A DNA stretch of 29,016 nucleotides. Origin: a virus. A program made the position numbers and the translations under genes. Each line of letters starts with the position of its first letter. Within the stretch, counting starts at the first letter, position 1. Of the stretch, positions 21,814-27,514 are shown piece by piece. The notes beneath the pieces were generated by a model. The model was not told where the DNA came from. It was given only the letters and a program-made list of their open reading frames with translations, and did no database searches. The stretch is from positions 1 to 29,016 of the IMG/VR virus record IMGVR_UViG_3300023116_000240; one strand, given 5' to 3'.

Positions 21814-22609
21814 GGATAAAAATAAGTCAACGTATAAACTGAAAAACTTTGGACCTGTTTATTGCATCAATCTGGATGGTCAACCAGAAAGATGGGAGTT
21901 TATGGAAGATCAGTTTAAGTATTGGGAACTTACTGATTACGAACGCATCTCTGCATATGATGGTAGAGATGATGATCTAAGTGACATTATTACTGGTCGT
22001 TATCCTTCTATGATGACTTCAGGTGAGATTGGATGTACAACTTCTCATCTAAAGGCACTGAAGCATTACCTTGAAACTTCAGATTCTCCATATGCAATCA
22101 TTATGGAAGATGATTGTGATTTAGATCTTGTGAGATTTTGGAATTTCACTTGGAATGATTTCTATGCACACTTCCCCTATGATTGGGATGTGGTACAGAT
22201 GGCAATCATTTGTACTGGAGATTTGCACGTCAAGCTTCATAAGAGATTTGTAAACGATTTCTCTACCGCATGTTATGTCATCAATCGTTATCATGCAGAA
22301 AAACTTGTTCGTCTCCACTGTCGTGGAGAAAAGTATAAATTGGATCAAGGCATGAAACCTCGTCCAGTTGCAGATGATCTTATCTATAATTCAGGGAATA
22401 CATTTGCAATTCCTCTGTTGATGTATAAGATTCAATTGGGATCTAGTATCCATCCAGAGCACATTGATGCCTTTCATAAAGGTAATCATGATGCTCTTTG
22501 GAATTATTGGCAGCAGTCTGGTGCAGGTATTGACATTGCAGACTATATGAACTATGATCCGTATCTTGGCAGGATTACTGAAAGTTCTGCCACGCAACAG
22601 GGACAGTAA
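21806..22609 (+). CDS. GT25 family glycosyltransferase
   Basis: 267 aa from the ATG at 21806, overlapping the GT4 stop by 8 bases. Motifs: VYCINLDGQPERW, SGEIGCTTSHLKAL and IIMEDDCDLD (the EDD metal site), matching the GT25 family of lipooligosaccharide galactosyltransferases. The C-terminus is soluble. It is the last glycan gene; a 10-bp stem includes its stop codon, but no T-run follows, so termination there is not certain. Confidence 0.85.
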   Translation: MDRDKNKSTYKLKNFGPVYCINLDGQPERWEFMEDQFKYWELTDYERISAYDGRDDDLSDIITGRYPSMMTSGEIGCTTSHLKALKHYLETSDSPYAIIMEDDCDLDLVRFWNFTWNDFYAHFPYDWDVVQMAIICTGDLHVKLHKRFVNDFSTACYVINRYHAEKLVRLHCRGEKYKLDQGMKPRPVADDLIYNSGNTFAIPLLMYKIQLGSSIHPEHIDAFHKGNHDALWNYWQQSGAGIDIADYMNYDPYLGRITESSATQQGQ

Positions 22610-22625
22610 GAAAATTGTCCCTGTT
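22596..22625 (+). repeat. 10-bp inverted repeat across the glycan operon end
   Basis: AACAGGGACA (22596-22605) and TGTCCCTGTT (22616-22625) flank a 10-base loop that holds most of the GT25 stop codon region. Downstream bases are GACAAAATC, so there is no T-run. The right arm shares its last two bases with the TTGACA of the next promoter. Confidence 0.7.
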
Positions 22626-22652
22626 GACAAAATCTTAAAAGTCTATTAAGAT
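22624..22652 (+). promoter_or_regulatory. Sigma70 promoter TTGACA-17-TAAGAT
   Basis: TTGACA (22624-22629), 17-bp spacer, TAAGAT (22647-22652). The -10 box overlaps a late box, so one start region could be used early and late. Confidence 0.65.
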
Positions 22653-22657
22653 AAATA
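22650..22657 (+). promoter_or_regulatory. Late promoter box GATAAATA
   Basis: GATAAATA overlapping the early -10 box by three bases. It would place the late start near the palindrome that begins at 22660. Confidence 0.55.
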
Positions 22658-22659
22658 AC

Positions 22660-22679
22660 AATTGGCACATGTGCCAATT
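22660..22679 (+). repeat. 20-bp perfect palindrome at the transcription start
   Basis: AATTGGCACATGTGCCAATT is fully self-complementary. It lies at the expected start of both promoters, so it can be an operator or a 5' RNA hairpin. Confidence 0.75.
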
Positions 22680-22733
22680 TCACTGACCAATGCCTCAACT
22701 ACTCGCAACGGTTCTGTGTTAAAATGTTTAAGC

Positions 22734-22779
22734 GGGGAAGAGTCGAACTCCCCCAACATCTGTGGGTAACCATTCCACA
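22734..22779 (+). ncRNA. Folded leader of the secreted-protein mRNA
   Basis: Two hairpins: GGGG-AA-GAGT, loop CGA, ACTC-CCCC (22734-22754), and TGTGG/CCACA (22761-22765, 22775-22779). With the 22660 palindrome they make a structured leader of about 145 bases. On the minus strand the first hairpin resembles a tRNA T-arm (GGGAG-TTCGACT-CTTCC), but no complete tRNA is present. Confidence 0.5.
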
Positions 22780-22803
22780 AGTAAAAATTACGAGGTATCT
22801 AAA

Positions 22804-23169
22804 ATGATCAAATCCGCATTCGCAGCTCTGGCTGCTGCTCCCCTTTTCGCTGGCGCTGCAATGGCAGGTCCTTATGTGAACGTTGAAGCCAACTCTGGTT
22901 TCACCGGCAGCAACTACACTGGAACCGCTACTGACCTTCATGTTGGTTATGAAGGCACCACTGGTTCCGTTGGTTACTACGTCCAAGGTGGTCCTCAGTT
23001 CCAGACCCCTGACAGTGGCGCTAGCACCACCGTCTTCTCAGGTAAGGCAGGCGCTTCTGTTGCTGCTACCGAAAACCTGGGTGTCTATGGTGAGTTCTCG
23101 CTTGCTACTGGCGCTAATGGTGCTGACAATGGTTACGGCACCAAAGTTGGTGTTAAGTACACCTTCTGA
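22804..23169 (+). CDS. Secreted beta-barrel-like outer membrane type protein
   Basis: 121 aa; ATG at 22804 with a GAGG site. The signal peptide MIKSAFAALAAAPLFAGAAMA ends before GPYVNVEANSGF. The mature part is built of short amphipathic strands rich in Gly, Thr, Ser and Tyr (NYTGTATDLHVGYEG, GSVGYYVQGG), ending in VKYTF, a terminal Phe as in outer membrane barrels. Codons prefer C-ending forms more than neighbouring genes, suggesting high expression or host origin. It may alter the infected cell envelope; function unproven. Confidence 0.75.
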   Translation: MIKSAFAALAAAPLFAGAAMAGPYVNVEANSGFTGSNYTGTATDLHVGYEGTTGSVGYYVQGGPQFQTPDSGASTTVFSGKAGASVAATENLGVYGEFSLATGANGADNGYGTKVGVKYTF

Positions 23170-23189
23170 TAACTTAATCAGATAAAACT

Positions 23190-23215
23190 AAGGGACTCTT
23201 TGGAGTCCCTTTTTT
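23190..23215 (+). terminator. Rho-independent terminator
   Basis: AGGGACTC (23191-23198), loop TTTG, GAGTCCCT (23203-23210), then T-run. Ends the secreted-protein gene. Confidence 0.9.
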
Positions 23216-23221
23216 ATTGGT

Positions 23222-23416
23222 ATGAGTAAATTAAATCCAAAGAAAAAAATTAGTATTAGGAAACTTGCTAATGAATTGTGGTTGATTCCAACTATTCTAT
23301 TTGCAGCACTTATTTTGATTGAAGGAATTCACCTTCATGCACATTATCAAATGGATACTGATGTCAATTCTTATGTGAGAAATTTTCTTAGAAAAAATCC
23401 AGATTTCAAAGACTAA
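23222..23416 (+). CDS. Small single-span membrane protein, 64 aa
   Basis: ATG shortly after the terminator. A basic N-terminus (LNPKKKISIRKLANEL) precedes one membrane span at about 19-39 (LWLIPTILFAALILIEGIHL), and a short polar tail follows, so the N-terminus is probably inside the cell. No family is recognised. It has no evident promoter and may rely on read-through. Confidence 0.65.
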   Translation: MSKLNPKKKISIRKLANELWLIPTILFAALILIEGIHLHAHYQMDTDVNSYVRNFLRKNPDFKD

Positions 23417-23462
23417 TGTAATCTGGTGAACAATTTGTTGGGAAACCAAAACACAGGGGTGC

Positions 23463-23491
23463 TTGACACCCCTTTATATTTGCTATATAAT
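23463..23491 (+). promoter_or_regulatory. Consensus sigma70 promoter of the hli operon
   Basis: TTGACA (23463-23468), 17-bp spacer, TATAAT (23486-23491). Transcription should begin near 23498, 20 bases before the hli ATG, so Hli can be made early by host polymerase. Confidence 0.85.
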
Positions 23492-23517
23492 TGTGTTATA
23501 AATCTTTACAAAAGACA

Positions 23518-23721
23518 ATGACTGTAACAACTAATGAGTATGGGCAACAAAATATGTTTGCCAAAGAGCCTCAAATGGTTATTGAAGATTATCACAGCAA
23601 GGGTCTTCTGACACCTATGGAAGGCATTGAGCGTTACAATGGACGCTGGGCAATGATGGGTATCATTTCTGGATTCCTTTCATATGCAATCACTGGAAAG
23701 TTCTTCTTCGGTATCTTCTGA
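23518..23721 (+). CDS. hli: High-light-inducible protein (Hli)
   Basis: 67 aa from the ATG at 23518; an upstream TTG frame is not used. One chlorophyll a/b-binding membrane helix is visible: E38-R-Y-N41-G-R43-W-A-M-M-G followed by ISGFLSYAITG. E, N and R are the pigment- and helix-packing residues of the family. Cyanophage Hli proteins are thought to protect photosystems or pigment synthesis from excess light during infection, in the thylakoid membrane. It is the first gene of an operon of overlapping genes up to the peroxiredoxin. Confidence 0.92.
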   Translation: MTVTTNEYGQQNMFAKEPQMVIEDYHSKGLLTPMEGIERYNGRWAMMGIISGFLSYAITGKFFFGIF

Positions 23722-23807
23722 TGACTGAGGTAATCTTTACAGTTACCAGCATTGCCTTTTTTGTCCTCTTAGGATATTCTGTACAACAACTTTCGGAGAC
23801 TTATTAA
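23721..23807 (+). CDS. Membrane miniprotein, 28 aa, between the hli genes
   Basis: Starts on the ATG of a TGATG overlap with the first hli stop. The sequence is MTEVIFTVTSIAFFVLLGYS then VQQLSETY: one membrane helix with a short polar tail, the size of photosystem or cytochrome b6f small subunits. I see no secure match to PsbN, PsbM, PetM or related proteins. Stop at 23805-23807, one base before the next ATG. Coupling on both sides supports translation; function unknown. Confidence 0.5.
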   Translation: MTEVIFTVTSIAFFVLLGYSVQQLSETY

Positions 23808-23808
23808 A

Positions 23809-23919
23809 ATGTTTAATGACAAAGCAGAAAAACTGAATGGTCGTGCAGCAATGATTGGTTTCGTTGCAGCAGTTGCATCTTACTTTGCAACTGGTCAAGT
23901 CATTCCTGGAGTATGGTGA
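23809..23919 (+). CDS. hli: Second, very short high-light-inducible protein
   Basis: 36 aa. FNDKAEKLNGRAAMIGFVA carries the Hli core (E7, N10, R12, with GRAAMIG) and the rest of the single helix (AVASYFATGQ). The N-terminal extension of other Hli proteins is almost absent, so this is a minimal form. It is coupled to the next gene by a TGATG overlap. Confidence 0.88.
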   Translation: MFNDKAEKLNGRAAMIGFVAAVASYFATGQVIPGVW

Positions 23920-24047
23920 TGTTATTGTTAGCATCAATGTTACTGGGAATGTGGATACTCATCAGCACCCTTGGCAGTAATGATGTTGACGACGATGATG
24001 ACTTTGGCGGAGGTAAAATGATCCCCGCATATAATCCCACTAATTAA
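23919..24047 (+). CDS. Membrane miniprotein, 42 aa, after the second hli
   Basis: ATG within the second hli stop (TGATG). One hydrophobic helix, MLLLASMLLGMWILISTLGS, is followed by a very acidic linker (NDVDDDDDFGGG) and KMIPAYNPTN. The stop abuts the peroxiredoxin ATG. Position between an Hli and a peroxiredoxin suggests a role in the same membrane stress response; no homologue known to me. Confidence 0.55.
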   Translation: MLLLASMLLGMWILISTLGSNDVDDDDDFGGGKMIPAYNPTN

Positions 24048-24590
24048 ATGATAGAAGTAAAAATGCGTAAAGAACAGTATCAAGTCCCTCAAGTAGAATT
24101 TGTATTCCGTGAGAATGGAGAGTTTATTACTACACCATCCTTGGATCTCTTCACTGATAAGCGTGTGGTTATTTTCAGTCTACCTGGTGCATTTACTCCT
24201 ACTTGCAGTGCTTATCAACTCCCTGGATTTGAAGAGCGATATGAAGAGTTTATTCAACTTGGTATCGATGCTATTTACTGCATCTCTGTTAATGATGGCT
24301 TTGTAATGAATGCCTGGGCAAAAGATCAGGGTATTGAGAAAGTAAAACTCATCCCCGATGGTAATGCTCATTTCACACGTGCAATGGGCCAACTAGTTCG
24401 CAAGTCTAATCTTGGATTTGGTGAACGTTCCTGGCGTTATGCTGCTGTGGTTGATAATGGTATCATTGAGAAACTGTTTGAAGAACCTGGTAGGTCTGAT
24501 AATGCTGCTGACGATCCCTATGGAGAAACCACTCCTGAAGCAGTCCTGGAATATGTGAAAACCGCAACACGCGAAACAGTTGCTGCTTGA
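24048..24590 (+). CDS. Peroxiredoxin (Prx5-type)
   Basis: 180 aa; ATG directly after the preceding stop, with a second in-frame ATG at 24063. The peroxidatic cysteine is C53 in LPGAFTPTCSAYQLPGFEER, the signature of the Prx5/AhpC-TSA group, and GERSWRYAAVVDNG holds the conserved Arg region. A second Cys (C78) is present. It would reduce peroxides made when photosynthetic electron flow is disturbed. Likely co-expressed with the two Hli proteins and ended by the terminator at 24620. Confidence 0.9.
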   Translation: MIEVKMRKEQYQVPQVEFVFRENGEFITTPSLDLFTDKRVVIFSLPGAFTPTCSAYQLPGFEERYEEFIQLGIDAIYCISVNDGFVMNAWAKDQGIEKVKLIPDGNAHFTRAMGQLVRKSNLGFGERSWRYAAVVDNGIIEKLFEEPGRSDNAADDPYGETTPEAVLEYVKTATRETVAA

Positions 24591-24615
24591 CGCTTCACTC
24601 AAAACTTGATATGAT
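24587..24615 (+). promoter_or_regulatory. Sigma70-like promoter TTGACG-17-TATGAT
   Basis: TTGACG (24587-24592) overlaps the peroxiredoxin stop; 17-bp spacer; TATGAT (24610-24615). The start near 24622 lies inside the terminator stem, so new transcripts would not carry the complete hairpin while upstream ones stop. Confidence 0.55.
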
Positions 24616-24619
24616 TTAT

Positions 24620-24644
24620 AAGGAGGCTTAACCGCCTCCTTTTT
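24620..24644 (+). terminator. Rho-independent terminator
   Basis: AAGGAGGC (24620-24627), loop TTAACC, GCCTCCTT (24634-24641), T-run to 24644. Ends the hli/peroxiredoxin operon. Confidence 0.9.
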
Positions 24645-24645
24645 A

Positions 24646-24652
24646 CTAAATA
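24646..24652 (+). promoter_or_regulatory. Late promoter-like box CTAAATA
   Basis: Directly behind the terminator and 57 bases before the lysozyme ATG. The position fits late expression of the lysis genes. Confidence 0.5.
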
Positions 24653-24708
24653 TGCAAGTGCCGTAGGGAGTGCGATTTCCATAACGGATGTAGAATTATT
24701 TAAATTTA

Positions 24709-25323
24709 ATGCTTAATAAATTATTTGCGCCACTTCTGTTAACCATTCCTGTCGCTGCTTGTGCCTATCCGTCCATCAGTGAGATTGCAGCACCTCCCCA
24801 AATTGCTTCTCTTGATGTAAAGGTTGATCACGGAAAGGCAATTCCTATTGAGGTTGTAGAAAAAGAATGGAAGTGTCCTGGGTGCAACAAGAATGAGCAG
24901 TATGTCCTTAAAGAACTTCAGGACAAGACTAAGATTTCTGATCGCAATGCCCTTTCTACAATTCTGGGAAATATCAAATCTGAATCTGGATTCCGTCCTA
25001 ATGTCTGTGAAGGTGGTGCTATTGTTCCCTATAATCAATGTCATCGTGGTGGATACGGTTTGATTCAATGGACTACCACTGCTAGATATAATGGACTAGG
25101 TAAGTTCTGCAAGAAGTATGGATGCGATCCATCTTCTCTTGAAGGTCAAACACGTTATATGATTAATGAAGTTCACTTTCAGAAAGTTCTTCCTGAGTTT
25201 GAAGGACACGGACAACCAATTCATCAATATATGGTAGGTGCCTATTATTGGTTGGGTTGGGGTATCAAAGGATACCGAGAACAATACGCACACAATTACG
25301 CTAAAAAATTAGTCTGGTCATGA
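24709..25323 (+). CDS. Exported phage tail-type lysozyme, likely endolysin
   Basis: 204 aa. Residues 1-18 form an export signal (MLNKLFAPLLLTIPVAAC) with a lipobox-like VAAC at C18, so it may be a lipoprotein or a Sec-released enzyme. The domain from about 64 on matches phage tail lysozyme (PF18013): ILGNIKSESGF with catalytic E92, CEGGAIVPYNQC, GGYGLIQWT and YMVGAYYWLGWG. It cleaves peptidoglycan. With membrane proteins behind it, it probably forms the lysis module, but a virion-bound role is possible. Confidence 0.8.
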   Translation: MLNKLFAPLLLTIPVAACAYPSISEIAAPPQIASLDVKVDHGKAIPIEVVEKEWKCPGCNKNEQYVLKELQDKTKISDRNALSTILGNIKSESGFRPNVCEGGAIVPYNQCHRGGYGLIQWTTTARYNGLGKFCKKYGCDPSSLEGQTRYMINEVHFQKVLPEFEGHGQPIHQYMVGAYYWLGWGIKGYREQYAHNYAKKLVWS

Positions 25324-25748
25324 TCAAGCAACTGTTTAAAAGCCTCAAAGATTTGAGAGAAGTTTTTATTCCTAAGAGTGAATTCTTAGAGGATGAAGTG
25401 AAACTTTCTATTGATGATGAAAAAATTGAGAGTAATTCTATTAATTACTCTCAACCTTATATTGGTGTTCCTGCTCCAGCATATCTTGAGGCTGATCCTT
25501 GGTTCAATTCTGACCCCGTTCTATCGAACAAACAGATGACAGTCAAGGAATCTTATGAACAAGCAGTAGCAGACCAACAATTATTGGAGGAGTCTCAAGA
25601 GATTGAATCTAAAGATATCCATGAAAAACTATATAAGATGGCAACACAAAACTGGACTACCGTGAAAGAGTTTCAAGGTGGTTCTGAGAACTTCCAAGAA
25701 GTTTCTGATGGTTGGCAATCTGGTACTGGTATGGGACAGTTTCGATGA
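25320..25748 (+). CDS. Hypothetical acidic protein, 142 aa
   Basis: ATG overlapping the lysozyme stop (ATGA), thus in the same operon. A basic N-terminus (MIKQLFKSLKDLREVFIPK) is followed by a long acidic, Ser/Gln-rich, partly disordered part with YIGVPAPAYLEADPWFNSD and a C-terminal GWQSGTGMGQF. No membrane span or known domain. A perfect 12-bp inverted repeat lies within the gene (25426-25454). Confidence 0.7.
   Translation: MIKQLFKSLKDLREVFIPKSEFLEDEVKLSIDDEKIESNSINYSQPYIGVPAPAYLEADPWFNSDPVLSNKQMTVKESYEQAVADQQLLEESQEIESKDIHEKLYKMATQNWTTVKEFQGGSENFQEVSDGWQSGTGMGQFR
25426..25454 (+). repeat. 12-bp inverted repeat inside a gene
   Basis: TTGAGAGTAATT (25426-25437), loop CTATT, AATTACTCTCAA (25443-25454). 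No T-run. It can form an RNA hairpin within the coding sequence. Confidence 0.7.
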
Positions 25749-25966
25749 CACTTGATGATTGGCGTTACAGTGATGATAAAATGAAAGTGCGAGATCAAGC
25801 ACTTACAATTTTACTATCAAAATTCGGTCATCAAATGGAGGGAGTCCTCCCTAAATATTCAAATCAATCAATCTATGAGTGTGCTCATGACTGGGTATCC
25901 CAAGGAAATATGCACACTGCGGGGATTGTAAAATACTACGAGGCATACTATGCAAAAAGTAATTAA
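25745..25966 (+). CDS. Hypothetical protein, 73 aa
   Basis: ATG at 25745 overlapping the upstream stop (ATGA). The protein (MTLDDWRYSDDKMKVRDQAL...) is soluble and helical with Trp, Tyr and Asp residues and a QGNMHTAGIVKYYEAYY end. It overlaps the following membrane-protein gene by 17 bases. I do not recognise it; the coupling to lysis-type genes is the only context. Confidence 0.65.
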   Translation: MTLDDWRYSDDKMKVRDQALTILLSKFGHQMEGVLPKYSNQSIYECAHDWVSQGNMHTAGIVKYYEAYYAKSN

Positions 25967-26186
25967 CGTTATTGCTTTACTTTCTGGTTTAACATCTGCT
26001 GCTCTTATTGGCGGAAGTACTTATCTTCTTCTGAATAAAGATGCACTGATTGAATCTGCTAAAGAGCAGGCTATCAAAGCAGCAACAGAGTCTATCTCTG
26101 AGGCACTTCCTGGTATGATTCAAGGTGCTATGCCAAAAATGCCATCAGCAACTGGTGGTGCTATTCCTTCGGTTCCTGGACTATGA
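25950..26186 (+). CDS. Small membrane protein, 78 aa
   Basis: One N-terminal membrane span (VINVIALLSGLTSAALIGGS) is followed by an amphipathic helix (KDALIESAKEQAIKAATESI) and a Pro/Gly-rich tail ending SATGGAIPSVPGL. Overlaps its neighbours on both sides (17 and 4 bases). Size and topology would suit a lysis accessory protein, but the motif evidence is weak. Confidence 0.65.
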   Translation: MQKVINVIALLSGLTSAALIGGSTYLLLNKDALIESAKEQAIKAATESISEALPGMIQGAMPKMPSATGGAIPSVPGL

Positions 26187-26848
26187 AAAAACTTGCTTTG
26201 TCTATGCTAGCAGCAATGTCCTTTGCGGCACCTGCTTTTGCGGAACCTAAACTTAAAAAAGGATTCTATAGTATGGATGCTTTGGGTTGCATGATCACAC
26301 GAGAATGCTCCAAGGATGTTCAACAAATCAAGAGTATCGACGATATTCGTAGAGTGTATCCTAATTCTAATTTTGATCTTGTTGCTGATGAGTTTAACTC
26401 GATGTTGGTATCCCTTGATAAGGTCGGAGTTATGGTTTTTCTAGGGAATGAGAAGTATTTCCCTCCTGGTCACCGTGGTGTTTATCACACAGTATCAAAT
26501 AACTTCTATCTGAATGATGCTTTTATGCATCGCCCTCATGTTCTTATGACAGTAATGCGCCATGAAGGATGGCATTCTGCACAGGACTGTATGGCAGGAA
26601 CTATTAAGAATAGTTTGATTGCTCTTATCCATCCAGAGGAAAAGGTTCCTCAAGTCTGGCGTGATATTGTAGAGAAAACATATCCTAAGTCTGCTGTTCC
26701 TTTTGAAGCAGAAGCAAAATGGGCAGGTATGACTCAAGGTATGACTGCTAAAGCACTTGATGCCTGCACTACAGGTAAAATGTGGGAAATCTATGAACCC
26801 ACTCCTTTGACTGAAAAGTGGTTACGTGAAGAAGGTTTTATTAACTAA
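26183..26848 (+). CDS. Exported HEGWH protein, candidate zinc metallopeptidase
   Basis: 221 aa; ATG overlapping the previous stop (ATGA). Signal peptide residues 1-20 (MKKLALSMLAAMSFAAPAFA) predict export. H127-E-G-W-H131 is an HExxH zinc motif, and PFEAEAKWAG, with E175 and E177, could supply the third ligand. Four cysteines in the mature part (C36, C42, C136, C195) may form disulfides in the periplasm. It probably acts on host cell envelope protein during lysis, or is a zincin-like inactive relative. The site is inferred from motif only. Confidence 0.65.
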   Translation: MKKLALSMLAAMSFAAPAFAEPKLKKGFYSMDALGCMITRECSKDVQQIKSIDDIRRVYPNSNFDLVADEFNSMLVSLDKVGVMVFLGNEKYFPPGHRGVYHTVSNNFYLNDAFMHRPHVLMTVMRHEGWHSAQDCMAGTIKNSLIALIHPEEKVPQVWRDIVEKTYPKSAVPFEAEAKWAGMTQGMTAKALDACTTGKMWEIYEPTPLTEKWLREEGFIN

Positions 26849-26851
26849 ATA
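26845..26851 (+). promoter_or_regulatory. Late promoter-like box CTAAATA
   Basis: CTAAATA overlapping the stop of the HEGWH gene, 23 bases before the ATG at 26874. The following bases form GGAG/CTCC. Confidence 0.45.
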
Positions 26852-26873
26852 GGAGTGCGCTGTCTCCAATTTC

Positions 26874-27350
26874 ATGGCTGAAGAAGTAAAAGAATCTCCC
26901 AAGGCTGAAGTAAAGGAAGAAGAAAAGAAAAAAGGTCTTTTTGGTAAAATTAAAGATGCTGCTGATGATCATGAAGGTCAGTTAGAAGCAATTAGTACCA
27001 TGGTTAGACTTGGTATCCTTGTCTGGTCTGGTGGTATTCTAACTCTTGCTTATATTAAACTTCCTGCTGCACTTGGTATTCCTGAGCAGAAACTTGATCC
27101 TACTTTCATTGCATCGGTCTTCACTGGAGTTTTAGCTACCTTTGGTGTTCAGACTGCGAAGAAGTCTGGTGATGGAACAATGAAGATGGGTAATGCTGGT
27201 GGCGTATCTAAAGCAGATTTGGAGAAACTGATTGCTGCCGCTGCTGCAACTGCTCCTGCTCAAACCATCCGTATCGAACAGGCACCTCTTCAAATCTCAG
27301 CTGCTGCTCCTAAGAAAGACGGCGAACCTCCTGTAATGCCTACGGTCTAA
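26874..27350 (+). CDS. Two-span membrane protein, holin candidate
   Basis: 158 aa. A charged N-terminus (EEVKESPKAEVKEEEKKKG) precedes two membrane spans at about 42-62 (TMVRLGILVWSGGILTLAYI) and about 79-95 (IASVFTGVLATFGVQ). The C-terminal part is Ala/Pro-rich. Two short spans, a charged tail and position four genes after a lysozyme fit a holin-like protein, but no signature confirms it. A late box lies before it. Confidence 0.55.
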   Translation: MAEEVKESPKAEVKEEEKKKGLFGKIKDAADDHEGQLEAISTMVRLGILVWSGGILTLAYIKLPAALGIPEQKLDPTFIASVFTGVLATFGVQTAKKSGDGTMKMGNAGGVSKADLEKLIAAAAATAPAQTIRIEQAPLQISAAAPKKDGEPPVMPTV

Positions 27351-27354
27351 TACA

Positions 27355-27513
27355 ATGTTACTCTTAACGATGTTTATTATTGGTCACATGGAAATCGGCA
27401 ATGGAATGTGCCGCACTGATATGATGATCTTTGATGATCCAATCTCAATGGAATATCCCTGTGAATATTATTCCGAATTAAAAGATTTGGATATTAAATT
27501 ACAAGGTCAGTAA
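27355..27513 (+). CDS. Small hypothetical protein, 52 aa
   Basis: ATG four bases after the preceding stop; the next ATG follows one base after its stop. Begins MLLLTMFIIGHMEIGNGMCR and continues with acidic and aromatic residues (DDPISMEYPCEYYSELKDLD). The hydrophobic start is too short for a firm membrane prediction. Tight packing supports coding; function unknown. Confidence 0.55.
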   Translation: MLLLTMFIIGHMEIGNGMCRTDMMIFDDPISMEYPCEYYSELKDLDIKLQGQ

Positions 27514-27514
27514 A

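Noticed and set aside
22724-22800. Complete tRNA on the minus strand
   Set aside because: Only a T-arm-like and partial acceptor-like part is present; no D-arm, anticodon arm or matching 5' acceptor strand.
22883-23185. 100-aa + frame inside the secreted-protein gene
   Set aside because: Shadow of a gene with a clear signal peptide and biased codons.
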